Below, one piece after another: positions 39,450 through 51,877 of a stretch of DNA of 64,000 nucleotides (position 1 is the first letter of the stretch; each line of letters begins with the position of its first letter). Below the pieces are notes generated by a model. The model saw only the letters and a program-made list of their open reading frames with translations. It was not told the DNA's origin and ran no database searches. This stretch comes from Valencia hispanica. Its lineage: Eukaryota; Chordata; Actinopteri; Cyprinodontiformes; Valenciidae. The stretch covers positions 12,092,649 through 12,156,648 of the forward strand of contig OY747721.1 of the NCBI GenBank assembly GCA_963556495.2, written 5' to 3'. Both the position numbers and the translations under genes were made by a program.

Positions 39450-40579
39450 GTGGGGGGTGAGTCGGAGAGCGGGAGGCGCTTCCGCCATACTTTGTAAACA
39501 AAAGTGATTTGCAAGACAAAAGGAGCGCAACCTTTCGAGTAAATTCTGCGGCTCGAAAGGGGGGAGAAAAATCCCCAGCAGCAACATTGTCCCATAAAAA
39601 AAGAAGAAAAAAAACACGCACACACAAAAAAAAAACCCGCGGACACCAATTAGGTCCGATTAACATGTAAAGCCAATTTGATAAGGTGTGGGCCCTATCC
39701 TCCCAAATCCGCAGTAGAACACGTCTTTTCCTTCTCGTTACAGCCAAATACTCCATTCACAACAGCCAAACACACATAATCCATATGATATGCCATTGTT
39801 ATGCTTATGTTCCTCATGTGTTGTTGGAAAGATATGGTGTGTTGTCACTTCATTACAGATAAGGCCACAGCAATACGTGCGGCACAAAAGGAGGTGTCGC
39901 ATTCATTTGGAATAATGCTATTTCCTATTGGATAAAAATTAGTAGGGGTGAGTTAGCTTGGATTTGTTAAAAAATAAGAAGAAACAAACAGTAAAAAGAA
40001 GCCCTTTTACCACCTTGTAGAAGAATCGCTGCAGCTTCAGCAAGAGTCTTTCTTTTTTCATTTCAGGTAGCGTATTCATCCCCCCCTTCCACAATTTTGC
40101 CCCACCTCTTACTCGTACCTTTATAAACAAATCGTAACTAAATGGAGGAACCCCCAAAAAAACCCGCCAAAAGTCTCAGTGGGCACGGAGAAATGAGGGA
40201 CGCCAGGAGTGCCGTTAAATATCTTAACATTCATCAGTCCGAGAGGCACTACCCTAAAAAAAAAAAAAAAAAAAAAAGCAGGGTGGATTTACAGCCTGAA
40301 GCAGGAGAGCCGGCCGCCCAGAAACCCTAATTCTACCCGCCCTCGGCCTGGCCGTCTCCAGACATGTTGAGGTGTGATGTTAGCCCACAGCACCGGAGTT
40401 AACCCGCCAGCTTCTTCTTCTTCTTTTTTTTTTTCTTCTTCTTATGTTCTCCCCTACAAGCCCCCCGCGTTAGCAACGGCAGGAAACAAAAGGTGAACTC
40501 GAAAGGAGATGGAAAACCCGGGGTCGAACTTGGCAGCCCACTTCCTCAATTCAAACTGCACGCAGTGATTCAGCAGGCC

Positions 40580-40581
<2 letters not shown>

Positions 40582-40633
<52 letters not shown>
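40582..40633 (+). repeat. (GT)n microsatellite
   Basis: A GT run of about 52 bp. Confidence 0.96.
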
Positions 40634-40634
<1 letters not shown>

Positions 40635-43082
40635 TGGTGGGGGGCTGTTAGGGAGGAGGGGAGACTGCAGGGAGGGGAGAGGAGGAGAGCTTTTAAAGCC
40701 CGGGCACAGCTTCATGTCAAATTGCTTAAATGATCCTAAATTGTGAGCCTCCTCGGATTTAGGTGGTAGGAAAAACAAATTCTCGCCGGTTATTGCTCCC
40801 AGACGTCAGACGGCCTCATGCAGGAATTCTCTCCTACCTCTTTAGTCACGCAAACACAGAAATAACACAAACAACTTAAGATGTCCGAACAGATTAGGAG
40901 AAATGCCGTCTGATGGATGAGAGGGGGGGTGGATTTTTTTTTATTATTTCCAATTAAAAACATCCTTTTAAATAATTCCTATGATTCAAATATATTCAGA
41001 AAACTAACATCGCAGAAGACATCGAAAAAGAACAGGTATGGAAGAAAAATCCGACAAGCTTTGACAGTCTCATTCTAATAACACCGATAGTCATATTCGG
41101 AGCCCAACGTGACATGTTAGGGAACAAGACAGCTAATCAATGTCCAGGTGAATTATTTATCCCGCCTTTAAATTTAATAGATTTATATTACAGCGAACGC
41201 TGACTTCAAAAAGCTCCAACAGCTCGGACACACAGGGCCCTGCAGACGGAGTGGGGAGGGGGGGGGGGGTGCTGAGGCAAGGTGGTACAGTAGGAGCCGA
41301 AAATATAAATATAAATAAATAAAACCCTCGTTGTGACTGTCGGTTTTAATGTCGTGTCGTTGCTTGCAAATAAGAACCTCCTCGTTTTAGTTTTGGTGTG
41401 ATGACAAATCGGGTAATAAATCACAGCACGCAATTTAAAAAAAAACAACAACAAAAAACCAACAACTAAAACAAACACACCCTTCCTTTTGTCAGGTGTA
41501 AAACCTGGGATTTAAGCGGATGATGAGGAGAGCAAAGGTGGATCGAGTCCCGGAGGAGCATCTCTTAAGACGTATTACAAAATTTACTGTTTTATCCAAC
41601 TGTTACATGATGGAAGCAAGCGCTCAGCAGGCTGCAGGACACGTTGCTGCAATATTCATAAAGGGAAGAAAAAAATCTATGCTACTGAAACAAGGAAGTC
41701 CTTCACTTCAAAATCAGGCTCGCCGTTGTGAATGCGAGTTAGTGTCAGAGCCTGATGATGAGAGTAACGAGTGACTAATTCCACATACCAGCCGGCAGCA
41801 TTAACGAGCCTGACAAAATGTGCTCTCCTGTGCAGAAGAAACACGCGCGCGCACACACACACACAAACTATCACATAAAGAGAGATGAAGACATAGTGGG
41901 CAGTCTCACGTGAAACCACGGGCAGAAATTGTGTCAAACACAAAAGGAAGCATCATGTACCAAGGTGCAAATTCATTTTTCAAGGCGTGCACAATAAAAC
42001 CAAAAACATAGAGGTAACAAAAAACTGCTTAGGAGTTGTGGGTAAAATTTCCTAGTGTCTGGTCCTTGCCTTAATCTTGATGACAGGTCCTAAAGTGCAG
42101 CAATGTTTTTTTTTTTTAAAGACGAAAAAAAGATTATGCTGAAAGAAATTATGCTGCTTACGGTTCGCCTTTGGGCCCGTGGGACCAGATGAACTAAATG
42201 AGTGAGGATGCATAATTACAACAGAGCTGATTGTGTCAAAATAAATAACATGAGTTTGTTTAATAACAGAGCTTTAAGTGATTCTGGGTTTAAAAAAAAA
42301 AAAAAAAAGAAAAGGAAAAAAAGGGCCCCAGATTCCTTTTGGGAAGCAAAGGCGGTGCATGCAAAACAGAGCAATCACTTAAGTAAATCACAACCTTAAC
42401 AGAATCTTTGCATTTAATACCGACATATTACACAGTATGAAAAAAAAAACTTTTTTGCAAAGATGCATGCATTCAACTTAAAAAAAAATAAAGAAAGAAT
42501 TTGATCCATGCAAATCCCTTACAAAAGCAAATTTGCATAATTGTTGCTGTTTTAAAAAAAAACAGTGTTCAGTGTGTCAGAGAGCTGGTGTAAAAGTGCA
42601 GCTCCCTGTAGTGTTAGTGGGAAAATAAAAAAGGGCATTTTTGATGAGGCCATGCAAACACAAATCAGTTGCATTATTTACCATGGGGGGGGGAATCACG
42701 CCTGTTTAAATTCAGCAGGTCCAAATATTGTTATTAAAAACAAATAAATAAAAAAACATGTATTTGACTGAACAGACATTTATTCTCAGTTTCCTAACCA
42801 TTTATGATTTAAGTGTTTTTTGTTTTTGTTTTATTCATTAGCACAGTTAGCATGTTAGCTTCCTTGTTCAGGAGCGCGGCAATGTACACTTCAGGAGGAG
42901 TTGGAAAACTTGGCTTCCACATTTTTATTTTTATTTTCTTTATTTTTTCGGCTTTTTTTCTTTTCGGGCATTTTTTGGGTGACAACACTGCTTTGAGCCT
43001 CGCTGTGTGTGTGTGTGTGTATGAGAGAGAGAGGAAGTGTGTGTGTGTGCAGATATCCAGCGGGTAAAATAGGTGAACTTAC

Positions 43083-43207
43083 TGTGCGTGCTGTTGGAGA
43101 AAGTGATCCGTTGGGGAGGTAGGGGCTGGTGAGATCGGGGATCATTATAAACGGATAGCCCGGGTACGGTGGGCTCTTGAACAGCCCTCCATCTTGCCTT
43201 TTCGCAG
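43083..43207 (-). CDS. tcf7l2: Transcription factor 7-like 2, coding exon 3
   Basis: The 125 bp complete codon 86 and encode residues 87-127, including [20 protein letters not shown], the conserved [18 protein letters not shown] block and the final ART. The last residues SPTART are diagnostic of TCF7L2 against TCF7L1. The acceptor (gttag on the minus strand) follows a strong C/T-rich tract that includes a short CT repeat. The donor is ACA followed by gtaagt. The exon ends in phase 0, so it can join either to an optional 69-bp exon, as in mammals, or directly to the 102-bp exon at 7685-7786. Residue 97 is Ser where human has Gly, from memory. Confidence 0.95.
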
Positions 43208-43417
43208 CTAACATGGCGGGGGTAGGAGGGGGGGAGAGAGAGAGAGGGAGAGAGAAGAGGAAAACTTTTAATAAACTGGCCTTGGAATGTGTTTTTTAAT
43301 CGCTGGAAATTGTATTTGAGGAAGAAAGCGAGAGAAGACTCCTTCTGTCAGAAACAAATAATGTCATGATTGAGAGAGAAGAAAAACTAAGATAGCAGAT
43401 TAAAGCAAGAAACTCAC

Positions 43418-43484
43418 CCTCTTCTAAACTTTCCCTTGTTTTGTCTCTGAAAGTTTCAGATCTAGGCGGAGGCCGTCTTTCCGC
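43418..43484 (-). CDS. tcf7l2: Transcription factor 7-like 2, coding exon 2
   Basis: The 67 bp encode residues 64-85 (AERRPPPRSETF, then RDKTRESLEE) plus the first base of codon 86. The acceptor is ttcaag and the donor gtgagt, both on the minus strand. The segment links the beta-catenin-binding domain to the proline-rich region and is a short disordered Arg/Pro-rich stretch in the family. Two Ser-to-Thr changes relative to the remembered human sequence (residues 74 and 79) are conservative. Splicing to exon 3 restores a GCT alanine codon across the junction. Intron 2, between this exon and exon 3, is only 210 bp. Confidence 0.95.
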
Positions 43485-43630
43485 CTTGAAATGCAACGAA
43501 ACACAAAGATTGCGTTAAAGTTACGGAGGGCTTTCATGGTGAACTCTATCAAAGTGTGTTAAGAAATGTAGGCCACCCCTTCAAACAACATGTAATGCGA
43601 AGTTAACAGAGCCGATCGATCCGAACTTAC

Positions 43631-43819
43631 CTCCGAGTCCGAAGAGCTGTTCTGATTCGTTTCCGACTCGTTTACGAGCGAAGATTTGACGTCTGCTAAA
43701 TCCCTTTCTGCCGAGGAGTTCTCCGAGATTTTCTCCTCCTGCTCCCCTTCGTCTTTGAAGGAAATCATCTCATCGTTTGCGCCCAGATCGTCCCCTCCAC
43801 CGCCGTTGAGCTGCGGCAT
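43631..43819 (-). CDS. tcf7l2: Transcription factor 7-like 2, coding exon 1 (start codon, beta-catenin-binding domain)
   Basis: The 189 bp encode residues 1-63, beginning [16 protein letters not shown] and ending in the Ser/Glu-rich stretch SSSDSE. This is the N-terminal beta-catenin-binding domain of TCF/LEF proteins, through which nuclear beta-catenin activates Wnt targets. The acidic Asp16/Glu17, Phe21 and Glu24-Glu29 segment and the later helix (residues about 40-50, [10 protein letters not shown]) are all present. The sequence matches TCF7L2 rather than TCF7L1, which has a longer glycine tract, or LEF1. The ATG is preceded by A at -3. An in-frame TGA at 43874-43876 and no intervening ATG fix the start. 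The exon ends in phase 0 at GAG, followed on the minus strand by the donor gtaagt. Against the human protein as remembered, residue 18 is Met for Leu and residue 31 is Ile for Ser. It is 146 bp upstream of exon 2 and is certain as part of the gene. Confidence 0.97.
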
Positions 43820-44160
43820 TTTCCCCCCGAGCAGAAGAATCGTTCTCGGGTCGAAAAAAACCACCAAAAAGTTTCAAACCCTTGATCTCTGCGAGCTCGA
43901 AAGTCCGAGAGTCTAGGTTTTTTTTGGGGGGGGTTCTTTCTTTTTAAAAGAGAGGGTCTTCGTATTGGCGTTTTCCAAAAGCTCTGGTATATAAAACTCA
44001 AAAACACAAGGGGGGGAAAAAGAAGGGGGAAAAATGTTGGCAGAAAAATGGGGAAGCCGGAGAAGGAGCCGAACCGCTCGGATTGAGTGAGTTGAAGTTG
44101 GTCGGAGTGGTTTTCAGTTCAAAGGCGGCGCTGATTGACAGATAGAGAGGGATGGAAATA
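43820..44160 (-). promoter_or_regulatory. tcf7l2: 5' UTR and presumed promoter region of tcf7l2
   Basis: This is the sequence immediately upstream of the start codon. It has an in-frame TGA at 43874-43876, homopolymer T/G and A/G tracts (43917-43933, 44010-44050), and GC-richer sequence around 44050-44140. The transcription start cannot be placed from sequence. No upstream ATG is in frame with the protein. The right part holds a TCF/LEF-like site and a PBX/MEIS-like decamer, listed separately. Confidence 0.6.
44118..44141 (-). promoter_or_regulatory. Candidate TCF/LEF site with adjoining GC helper and PBX/MEIS decamer
   Basis: The minus strand reads GCCGCC directly joined to TTTGAA, giving CCTTTGAA, a TCF/LEF-type core (+ strand TTCAAAGG, 44118-44125). 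GCCGCC resembles the helper sequence contacted by the C-clamp of TCF proteins. A few bases away, the + strand at 44132-44141 is TGATTGACAG, the exact PBX:MEIS/PREP decamer. All lie about 300 bp upstream of the tcf7l2 start codon. The function is inferred from motifs alone. Confidence 0.4.
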
Positions 44161-47100
44161 GAGAGAGTCTGGATTCGGGATTATTGACAGGGAGAAACAC
44201 ACAAGAAACTAATGAGATTCAAACAGGGAGGGACTTGAAGTGACGTTTTCATAAATAGAAGGAAAAAAAGAGGGAGAGAGAGAGAGAGGGAGGGAGGGAG
44301 TGCTGGTTGGAGGAAGCCGGTTGCAGAGAAAAAGCATGTGAGGAGAGAAAATGCCAGTTTGGGAGCAGGATAGTGATGGTGAAATAGCAGGATGAAGTGG
44401 GAGTGCAAATGTGGATTAAACGCACATATGGGGGGTCTTTCAGTGCGAAAAAAGAAAGCAATAAAAATAAGGTACATTTATGGAGCTGCAAAAGTGCCAG
44501 AATTCAATAAAGAAAAAGAATAGGTGAACGATTGATTGCTTAAGTGCATTGTCAGTGTTTGAAATGGGCGATAAGGCTCACCACACAGGGCGGCAAACCA
44601 TTGGGGGCGGCACAAGCCCCCCCCCCCAAAATAAAATAAAGCAGCAAGCAGCGTCAATCAACTTCACTGCTGGACGCTATTTAGCTAAGACCACATTGTT
44701 ATGAATCTGCTTCAAGGAGTGTAATGAAAGAAGATTAATCAAGATATCTAGGAAGAGTTTGTTAAAATATGTAAGAAAACCTACAATGTGTTGGTTTAAT
44801 CAAAAATGATTGACTTCCTGTGGGGTTATGGATATGATTTAATTTTTTATTCTATTTATTTTTTGACCTGGTAAGCTCTACATACTATAAAATAGTTTAA
44901 AGGAAATTCTAGATTGTCCTGATCACCAGGAAGTTGTGGACGTTTAATGTGCACACTGTTAGAAAAAATGTCCTAATTGTGACACAATAGTTGGTATGTG
45001 ATTAAAATATAGAAGAGACTGAGGCATAAAAATATGGAGATCCAAAAGTATAGCAAATATATAATAAGAAAAAACAACAACCAATAATTACTTTGATTTA
45101 ACATGAGTCATTTAAACATTTTTATCACATAGTTTAATAAATACACAATTTGATAATAAAATATGTATATTATTTAGAAAAGAATGTATAGTTGTTTTAT
45201 GTTTAATTAATTATTTGAAGGTCTGTTGCAATATGGAGCTACAAAAGTGGAAAATGTCATTCGAAATAAATCAGTCACTGACCATGCAAATATAACTAAT
45301 TATTTGCATTGAAGACAAATATGCAGATACCTTATTAGACATGTAGGTTATGTTTATGGTGGTAATAAAAATATCTATATTATATATAACTATATATATT
45401 CATGATTGCATTTAATATAGATCAAGCTTACAGGGGCAGTAGCCTTTGGCCCAGTAGTGGGTTGTTGTTTTTTTGGGGGGGTTTAATGGATGTTTAGGAA
45501 ATGCTTTATTTACATATTATGAAAATAATTAGAAGCCCATATCAGGTAAGTTGTTTTTCATTTTATTATCTATTATTTGATGGTTTATGGTTTTTACATG
45601 AAGCACCAAGAGCACCCTGAGATTGCATTAAAGTTCATTTTTTATTTAAATTGCTTCCCAGACATTACATCAAGCTTAAAGGATATTCTTCAAACTTCTC
45701 TCTTTGTTTCTGTTTTTTTTTTTTTTTCAGTGACTGCGTGCATCGTCACAAACAGGTCTGGTGTAGTTACTGTAACATTTTGTCCTTTTTTGTTTCGGTA
45801 AAGTGATTTCTAGAAATGCTACAGAAGACAGATATAAAGATTATATCAGAAAACGTCTGTTTTCATGTAAAAAGTGCATTTAAACTTGCCATTTATGTGT
45901 ACTTAACTATCAATATGTTGTATTTCGCATGGGTAAGGCACCTAAACTGGCTCTAGCCCAGGACCCTACATTCTCCTAAATCTGGCCCTGGTGACCCCTT
46001 ACATACCAGAGCTGGTGGGCAGGGCTACCGCTGCTCCAAACAATGTAACCGGTCTTAAAATGACCTGCCTTGCAGGTGACAATAAGATGAAGTCTATTTG
46101 ATAGACTGTAAATTTGAATTATTTCCTGGTTCTATGCTGCAAGAATTGAGTAAGTAAGTAATTATATGTGGCTTTAACATACAACTTTAAATGCTTGATT
46201 GTTAATTTTAATCTATTAGTACCTCATTATTTGTAATTTTATTTCAGTTATTACAAAGCTTATTACATTTTAATAATTATTAATGCTTTTAGTTAAGACA
46301 TACTCGGTCACATGCGCACTAAATGAACGAAATATTATAGCTGAATTGTAGTTATTTTTCTCCCCAAAATCAGTTTTTCCTGTATTTCCTTTTTCTTATG
46401 CCCAATAAACACTGGAGGCCTATATCAGAAGCAGAATTACTCTGAGCTGTTTATAGCATTATCATTTTATCTGCTTTGTCAGCTCCTTAGATCTATTTTT
46501 CATTATATTGGCTAATGTTTCCTTAGATCTATTTTTTGGGATGGAGGGTGTTATTGCATCCTACTTTCTTGACAGGTATGATGTCCTCTGGGACGCACCT
46601 GAATTCCGCACTGGCAGCAGAAGACTGAGCTGTTTTTTTATTATTTCTTTTATTTTTCCTCTAGTTTTTTTTTTTCATTCTTCTCCCTCAGCAGCAGCCA
46701 GACTGGACACAAATAAAAGATTCAGATTTGGATGCTCCATTTCCACATCTTATTTAAGTCCAGATGAACCTTTTAAAAGATAGCTTACAAAAGAGAGATT
46801 TTGAACTGAAGGTTTGCAACTAATATAAATAAACAATGTTTGCTTTGGTTATGTTTTACAGTTTTTAGATATCTTATTAATTGTAGCCAGAGGTTTTAAT
46901 ATTTCATGTATCAAATAACAAAGAGGTATGACAAAATCTTATAAAACACAGGAAAATTATTAAATAGCCATTTTAAAAACAGCTTATCTCCATCTGAAAT
47001 ATATGTTAAAATTAATAGTAGAATCCATTCCTGCTTACCCTGTTAGCTGGAGGTATATATATCAGTGATGAGCTCAGCAGCTGTGACTCAGTTACCTTAT

Positions 47101-47330
47101 CTGATCAGTTGGGAAAATGCACTTTCTGGTATCTGCCAGAAATTTGATGCTCCAATCACAAAAAACATCAATTAATTTAGTTCCAGCTACAAGAAACTGA
47201 GCTCAAATATCCATGCAGATGACACTAGCAGTCTTGCAAAATAAAGCAGAGCAAGATCAAAACAAGAACACAGAATTGTTGATGAAGAAATATTGTCTTA
47301 TGCTTTCATGCTGTAAGACGCACAAAAACT
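44161..47330. other. Intergenic sequence, no gene recognised
   Basis: Right of the tcf7l2 promoter the sequence becomes very AT-rich. A possible eroded transposon spans about 44553-45995: the left part reads cagggcggcaaaccattggg and the right end, inverted, cagggccagatttaggagaa. These are phrases of fish DNA transposons, but no matched termini or target duplication could be defined. The rest is simple AT-rich sequence. Confidence 0.45.
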
Positions 47331-47379
47331 AAATATTATGACACTAATTCCTCTGTATCTGCTGTCAGCGGGGTTGTCA

Positions 47380-48080
47380 GAGAGCACCAATGGGGAATTA
47401 TTGTGCACGCACGCAGCAGCAAAATGCTGGGAGTCTGCTCACAGACGCACCCAGGCCAGGCAGCAAAATAAAAGCAGACGACTGCGCTCAGTGATCACTG
47501 ATGTGCTTTATCTGGATGAGGTGAAAGCAGCGTTTGTGTTGGCTGGCTGCAGCCCAGACAGTAGCGTATGGGGAGGGCATGAGGCAAAAGAGAGAGGGGT
47601 TGCAGGCACTGGTTCTCATCCAGTCTTGTCTGTGCTCAGGCAGCTGATGGAGGAAGAAGAGGCATCCTGCTGTTCAGGGGCCCTCCAAATCTGGACCCCG
47701 CGCAGCCCAAACCAAAGCAGAGGGGGCTCCAAGCTGGCCTCTACCCGGATTGCCTCAGCAGGTACCGGAGAGTTGGCTGGGGGGCTGGCAGCGTGTTATC
47801 ACGCGTGCCGTGGAGACACCTGCCTCTGATGCCGCCCCAGTGATTCTAATCTACAGACCCTTTAATAACAAGATGATAGGCTTTGCTGCTGCTGCCACAG
47901 CTCTGGATGAGGGAGCAGACGCATGCTCGGTGTCTGTTGGTGTTATTTATGTTTGCTGTGGGTTTTGCATGTTCACCTCTGCCCCTTGTGGCGGCTGCTT
48001 GGTAAAAACCGAGGATTGTCCGCCACTCTCATCTCAAGAGGCAACACCAGCGTCTGATCCCCAGACAGCCCTGATCATAA
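47380..48080. other. GC-rich island upstream of tcf7l2, function unknown
   Basis: About 700 bp are clearly GC-richer than the surrounding AT-rich DNA. The + strand has an ORF of 163 codons (47338-47829) and an overlapping 131-codon ORF (47750-48145). Neither has a recognisable domain, a good start context or bounded splice sites. It is 3.5 kb upstream of the tcf7l2 start, in the divergent orientation. It could be an enhancer, a non-coding RNA exon or chance. I do not call a gene. Confidence 0.35.
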
Positions 48081-48689
48081 ATTTACTGATTTTCAGGGAA
48101 GCTGTCACTTCCTCTGTCAACAAAAATCAATTTTTTAGGTTATAAAATGTAAAACACAAGCACCTCATCTAACTGAGTGACCTCACAGAAAACTTTGAAT
48201 TTTTGTTCTCTGTGTCCTTCTGAAGTGTCAAAGTGAATATATTTGTGCCATAATTTGTTTTCCTCAGTGCATGTGTTTTTCTTCAGATAAATAACTTTTC
48301 AACAATGTTGAGGGAAACAAAAAAAATAAAAAATACTCTGCAGCTTGCCTGTCAGATTTAAATCATTATGTATATATAACTTTGTTTTTCTATTTTATTT
48401 ATTGTTTTGTACATGATAAAAGTTTTTTCTGTTTTTTTTAAATTTCCTTTGCCCTCTTAATTAAGATGTAAAGTTTTATTCTGGCTTAAAATTGTAAGTT
48501 TTATTCCAACAGTACCCAATGTTTATCGTCCCTTTTAATCAGCTCTGTTTAGCAGCCCTGATACAAATTTGTGAAAATTCTTGAAATAAATTAATCTTTT
48601 CTTTACAGTAATATACTTTCACATTCAAACATTTACATATAACTTTTAATTTGATCATATTTATTGAGCTGGGAAAGAACCACTAGTTT

Positions 48690-49600
48690 CCTTATCTTAA
48701 TTCTCAGCCAGTCTTTGGTGGATTCACTGACAGACATGTTTTGGGTCATTGTCATGTTGCAGGATCCAGTTCTACTTTAGCTTTATTTTTATTTTATAAA
48801 TTTTTTTTTGGCACCCTCTAGTAGACTGTATAATCCATGTTGAATTCTAGCTGTTCAGTTCGTGTTGCAGAAAAAGAGTCCCAAACCAATACCATGATGC
48901 TTAAGACATCCAGGCTTCCCAGTTGATATGATGTCCTTTTCTTAAATGCTGTATTTGGTTTATGTCAAACGTGTCCTCTGTTTTGGTGTCTAAGTAATTC
49001 AATTTCAGACTTATCTGTCCTGGTCTTTGTCTGCGTTCTTTCTGGCAAACTGCAGTTTGACTTTAATGTTAGTCTTAGAGATCAATTTTTGCACCTTTCA
49101 ACTCAAGTCAAGAAAAAGTTTATTTCTAAAGCAGATAGCACATTTAAAACAGAAATATTTGACCAAAGTGCTGCACAATAAGATATAAATTCACCGGTAG
49201 TGTAAATGGTTAAATAAAGAGTGGAATAATACAGTAAAGTAAAAGAAATGGTAAAAATTTAACATGGAAGATAAACCTCTGTTGTCTTTCTCTAATTGTA
49301 CTGACATGCAAATTCCCATCAACAGTAGCAATTGCTGTAGGTCCTATGATATTTCAGGGTTTTTGAAGACTGCGTTTAGCATCTTGCGGTCTGCTTTCGG
49401 GGTTAACGTCGGTGGACAGCCAAACATGGGGATGTTGGCAGTTGTTTTGAAAATCCTTCATTTGAGATAATTTTATTAATAGTGGAAAGACCCATTTAAA
49501 TTTGTTTTGAGACCTCACTAAATCCCTGACCTGACTTGTAAGCTGTGACACTTTTCTCTTTCCATTTGTTCACTGTCACATCAACAGTTAGGAACACAAC
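48690..49600. mobile_element. Eroded Tc1/mariner-like relic
   Basis: Phrases such as gggtcattgtcatgttgcag, ccaataccatgatgcttaag and ttctttctggcaaactgcag are those of inverted Tc1-like transposase genes in fish. No terminal repeat was found and no frame survives. Confidence 0.45.
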
Positions 49601-51877
49601 AGACTAAATGTCTGAGGTTTAAGGAGAGCAAACTTCTGTTAAAAAACTGAGTAACAATTATAAGCCTATTTTTAAAGTTAAAAAGATAAGAGAACATGCT
49701 GTATATGTAAAGCAGGGGTGTATTAACTATTTTTCCAGTAATGACAACAAGAGAATAGCTTCTTGCTTTAGCTTGTCTGTATTTACAGTCAGATCTTTAT
49801 TTAAAATGTTTTAAATAAGTCTAAAGCTGAGCGAGGACCTAAGTTTATCTTGTCATTGCATACGTTGAGTGGGATGGCAAGGGAGGTGAAAAATATAATC
49901 TCCAATACTCTCTATTAAAAAACTGGCGCATTGTTTTCAGGGCGAGATTAGGCTACTGCAACAAAACATTGATTCATTTCAAGGGTTTTTATCCATGCTT
50001 ACAGAACAGCTGAAGGTTGCAGTTAAATACTTAGATCATAATTAAAGCGCGTCTGGGGCAGAAGTGATTTTTAGAGGAGGTTTTGTGCACTTTAATGATA
50101 TCTCTGAATATACATTTACTGTAACTGCAGATTTAGAAGCTACACAGTTTACATAGACTTTATATAAATAGTTCTATCAAATGTCATTTTTTGTTTACTT
50201 AAGTATTTGTAAATATTTTCACTTTCCAACATTGCTAATTTGTTCATATCTTCCACTTAGGTACCAAAAATTACATGCGTTTAAATATGCAGCACGAAAC
50301 ACAAAAAAACATTTGTGTCCAACCAACTTTTACCTCGAGCATCGGCAGCACATTTCTCTCCCAAACTGTTAATTATCCATCAAGCATTCATGGTGCCAGC
50401 CATGGCCAGTAAAAAGGTCCCTCATTAGTTAATTAACATTTTACTGCTGGACATTTTCTGCTTTTTTTACACACACAAACACACGCACGTACACAAAAAC
50501 TCAGCTTATTTTATGTAACATGTTTTTTACTGCAGGTTTTTTTCCGCTCTCTAAGTGGAACTCTCTGTTTAACCTCAGTTGCTTTTAGTCGAGTGTAAAT
50601 GTTCTACATTGTTGAGACTCATGCTGTATAACATATTTGCCATTTACTGACAGTTCGTCTAATGTAAATTTAACCAGTTGGATAATACAGCAGTTAGCTG
50701 CAATTACTTAGAAACTAATGGTGCTTGTCATTACTTTTAAAACATGGATTGGAAAGCAGAATTATCTGATTAAGGACATCATGTTTCATGCTGTAGATAA
50801 GTGGTAAAGCATTAATTAAGTAAAAGCAAATCAGAAGATGAATATATATGTAAATGTCAGTATTCCTCACATTGTCCACTTATCGTTGTCCCCGCTCATT
50901 TTGGACATTGAAGCTGACACACTATATAGTCGTATGTTTCTTTTTGTTACTATAGAACATATCTCAGTGGAATATTGTGCTTTAAAAATAAAAGGTTGCA
51001 TGCGGGATCTGCACTTATTGTTCCTTCTGAAAACTGCTTAAATAAACAAATAAATAATGTGCATAATGTTATGGCCAGTCTTCTTCTGCTGGTAATCACG
51101 AATCACTGAAATAAACAGATTATCAATCAGGAAGAAGCACAATGTTGCAATGAAGAATGAACCACAAAGGGTTGTGAGTCTGCACTCATCTAAAATCAAT
51201 ATTCCCCTCTGAGATGCTACAACAAATACCACAACAAGGTTTTCATTGGGTTAAAAGGTTATTAAACACAGATTTTCTTTTTTTTTTTTACTTCCATAGA
51301 AAGATGTAAGCCAGGAGGTTCCTAATAGCAGCTTGTGCATGCATGTTTAATCCAGACCATACAAGCTTTTCCATAACCCAACGACGTGAAGCCTTGTGTC
51401 TCCAGATCCTCCCTCCCCAGCATCGTGGGAACCGTATCGGACGGCTACGTGAGCTGTCTCCCGTCGCCTCCAAAACAAACAGGCAAGCGTTTTTCAGAAA
51501 CGGACGCGATAGTCATTAATCAAGGTCACAGGCATGGCCCTGGACTCTCTAAACATGGAATCCACCTGAGAGATGAAGTGACTTATGTACTCTCTGCTGC
51601 AGCAGGTCTGCAGGCCAACACACACACTCCTGTTCACCTGTCCGTCACGGCAGCATCTTGCAGGGAGAGGCGAGCCAAGCTGCTGCCAGCTAACTGCTAA
51701 ATGTTACTTAAAGGTCAGCGCTATAGAAGCCAATGGGTTGTTGGTTTGAGAAGTGTTTTCACACTGGCGTTGCAATGAAGGCGTCAGGTTGCCAAAGGGG
51801 ATTTTTATACTCTGATTCATGTCTTAATGCAAGAAAGAAACTGTGGTGTTGGCTTGCCATGCAGTGAAATTAGGTAA
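49601..51877. other. Intergenic sequence, no gene recognised
   Basis: Mostly unique AT-rich sequence. A somewhat GC-richer patch near 51380-51700 carries a 104-codon ORF without any recognisable domain. No repeats with defined ends were seen. Confidence 0.6.

Noticed and set aside
43820..43867. Apparent 16-residue N-terminal extension of tcf7l2 (start at 43867)
   Set aside because: The first codon is TTG, not ATG, and an in-frame TGA lies three codons upstream (43874-43876). The conserved MPQLN start is preferred.
43988..43996. TATATAAAA on the + strand near the tcf7l2 start
   Set aside because: The orientation would drive transcription away from tcf7l2. In a locus this AT-rich such a match is uninformative.
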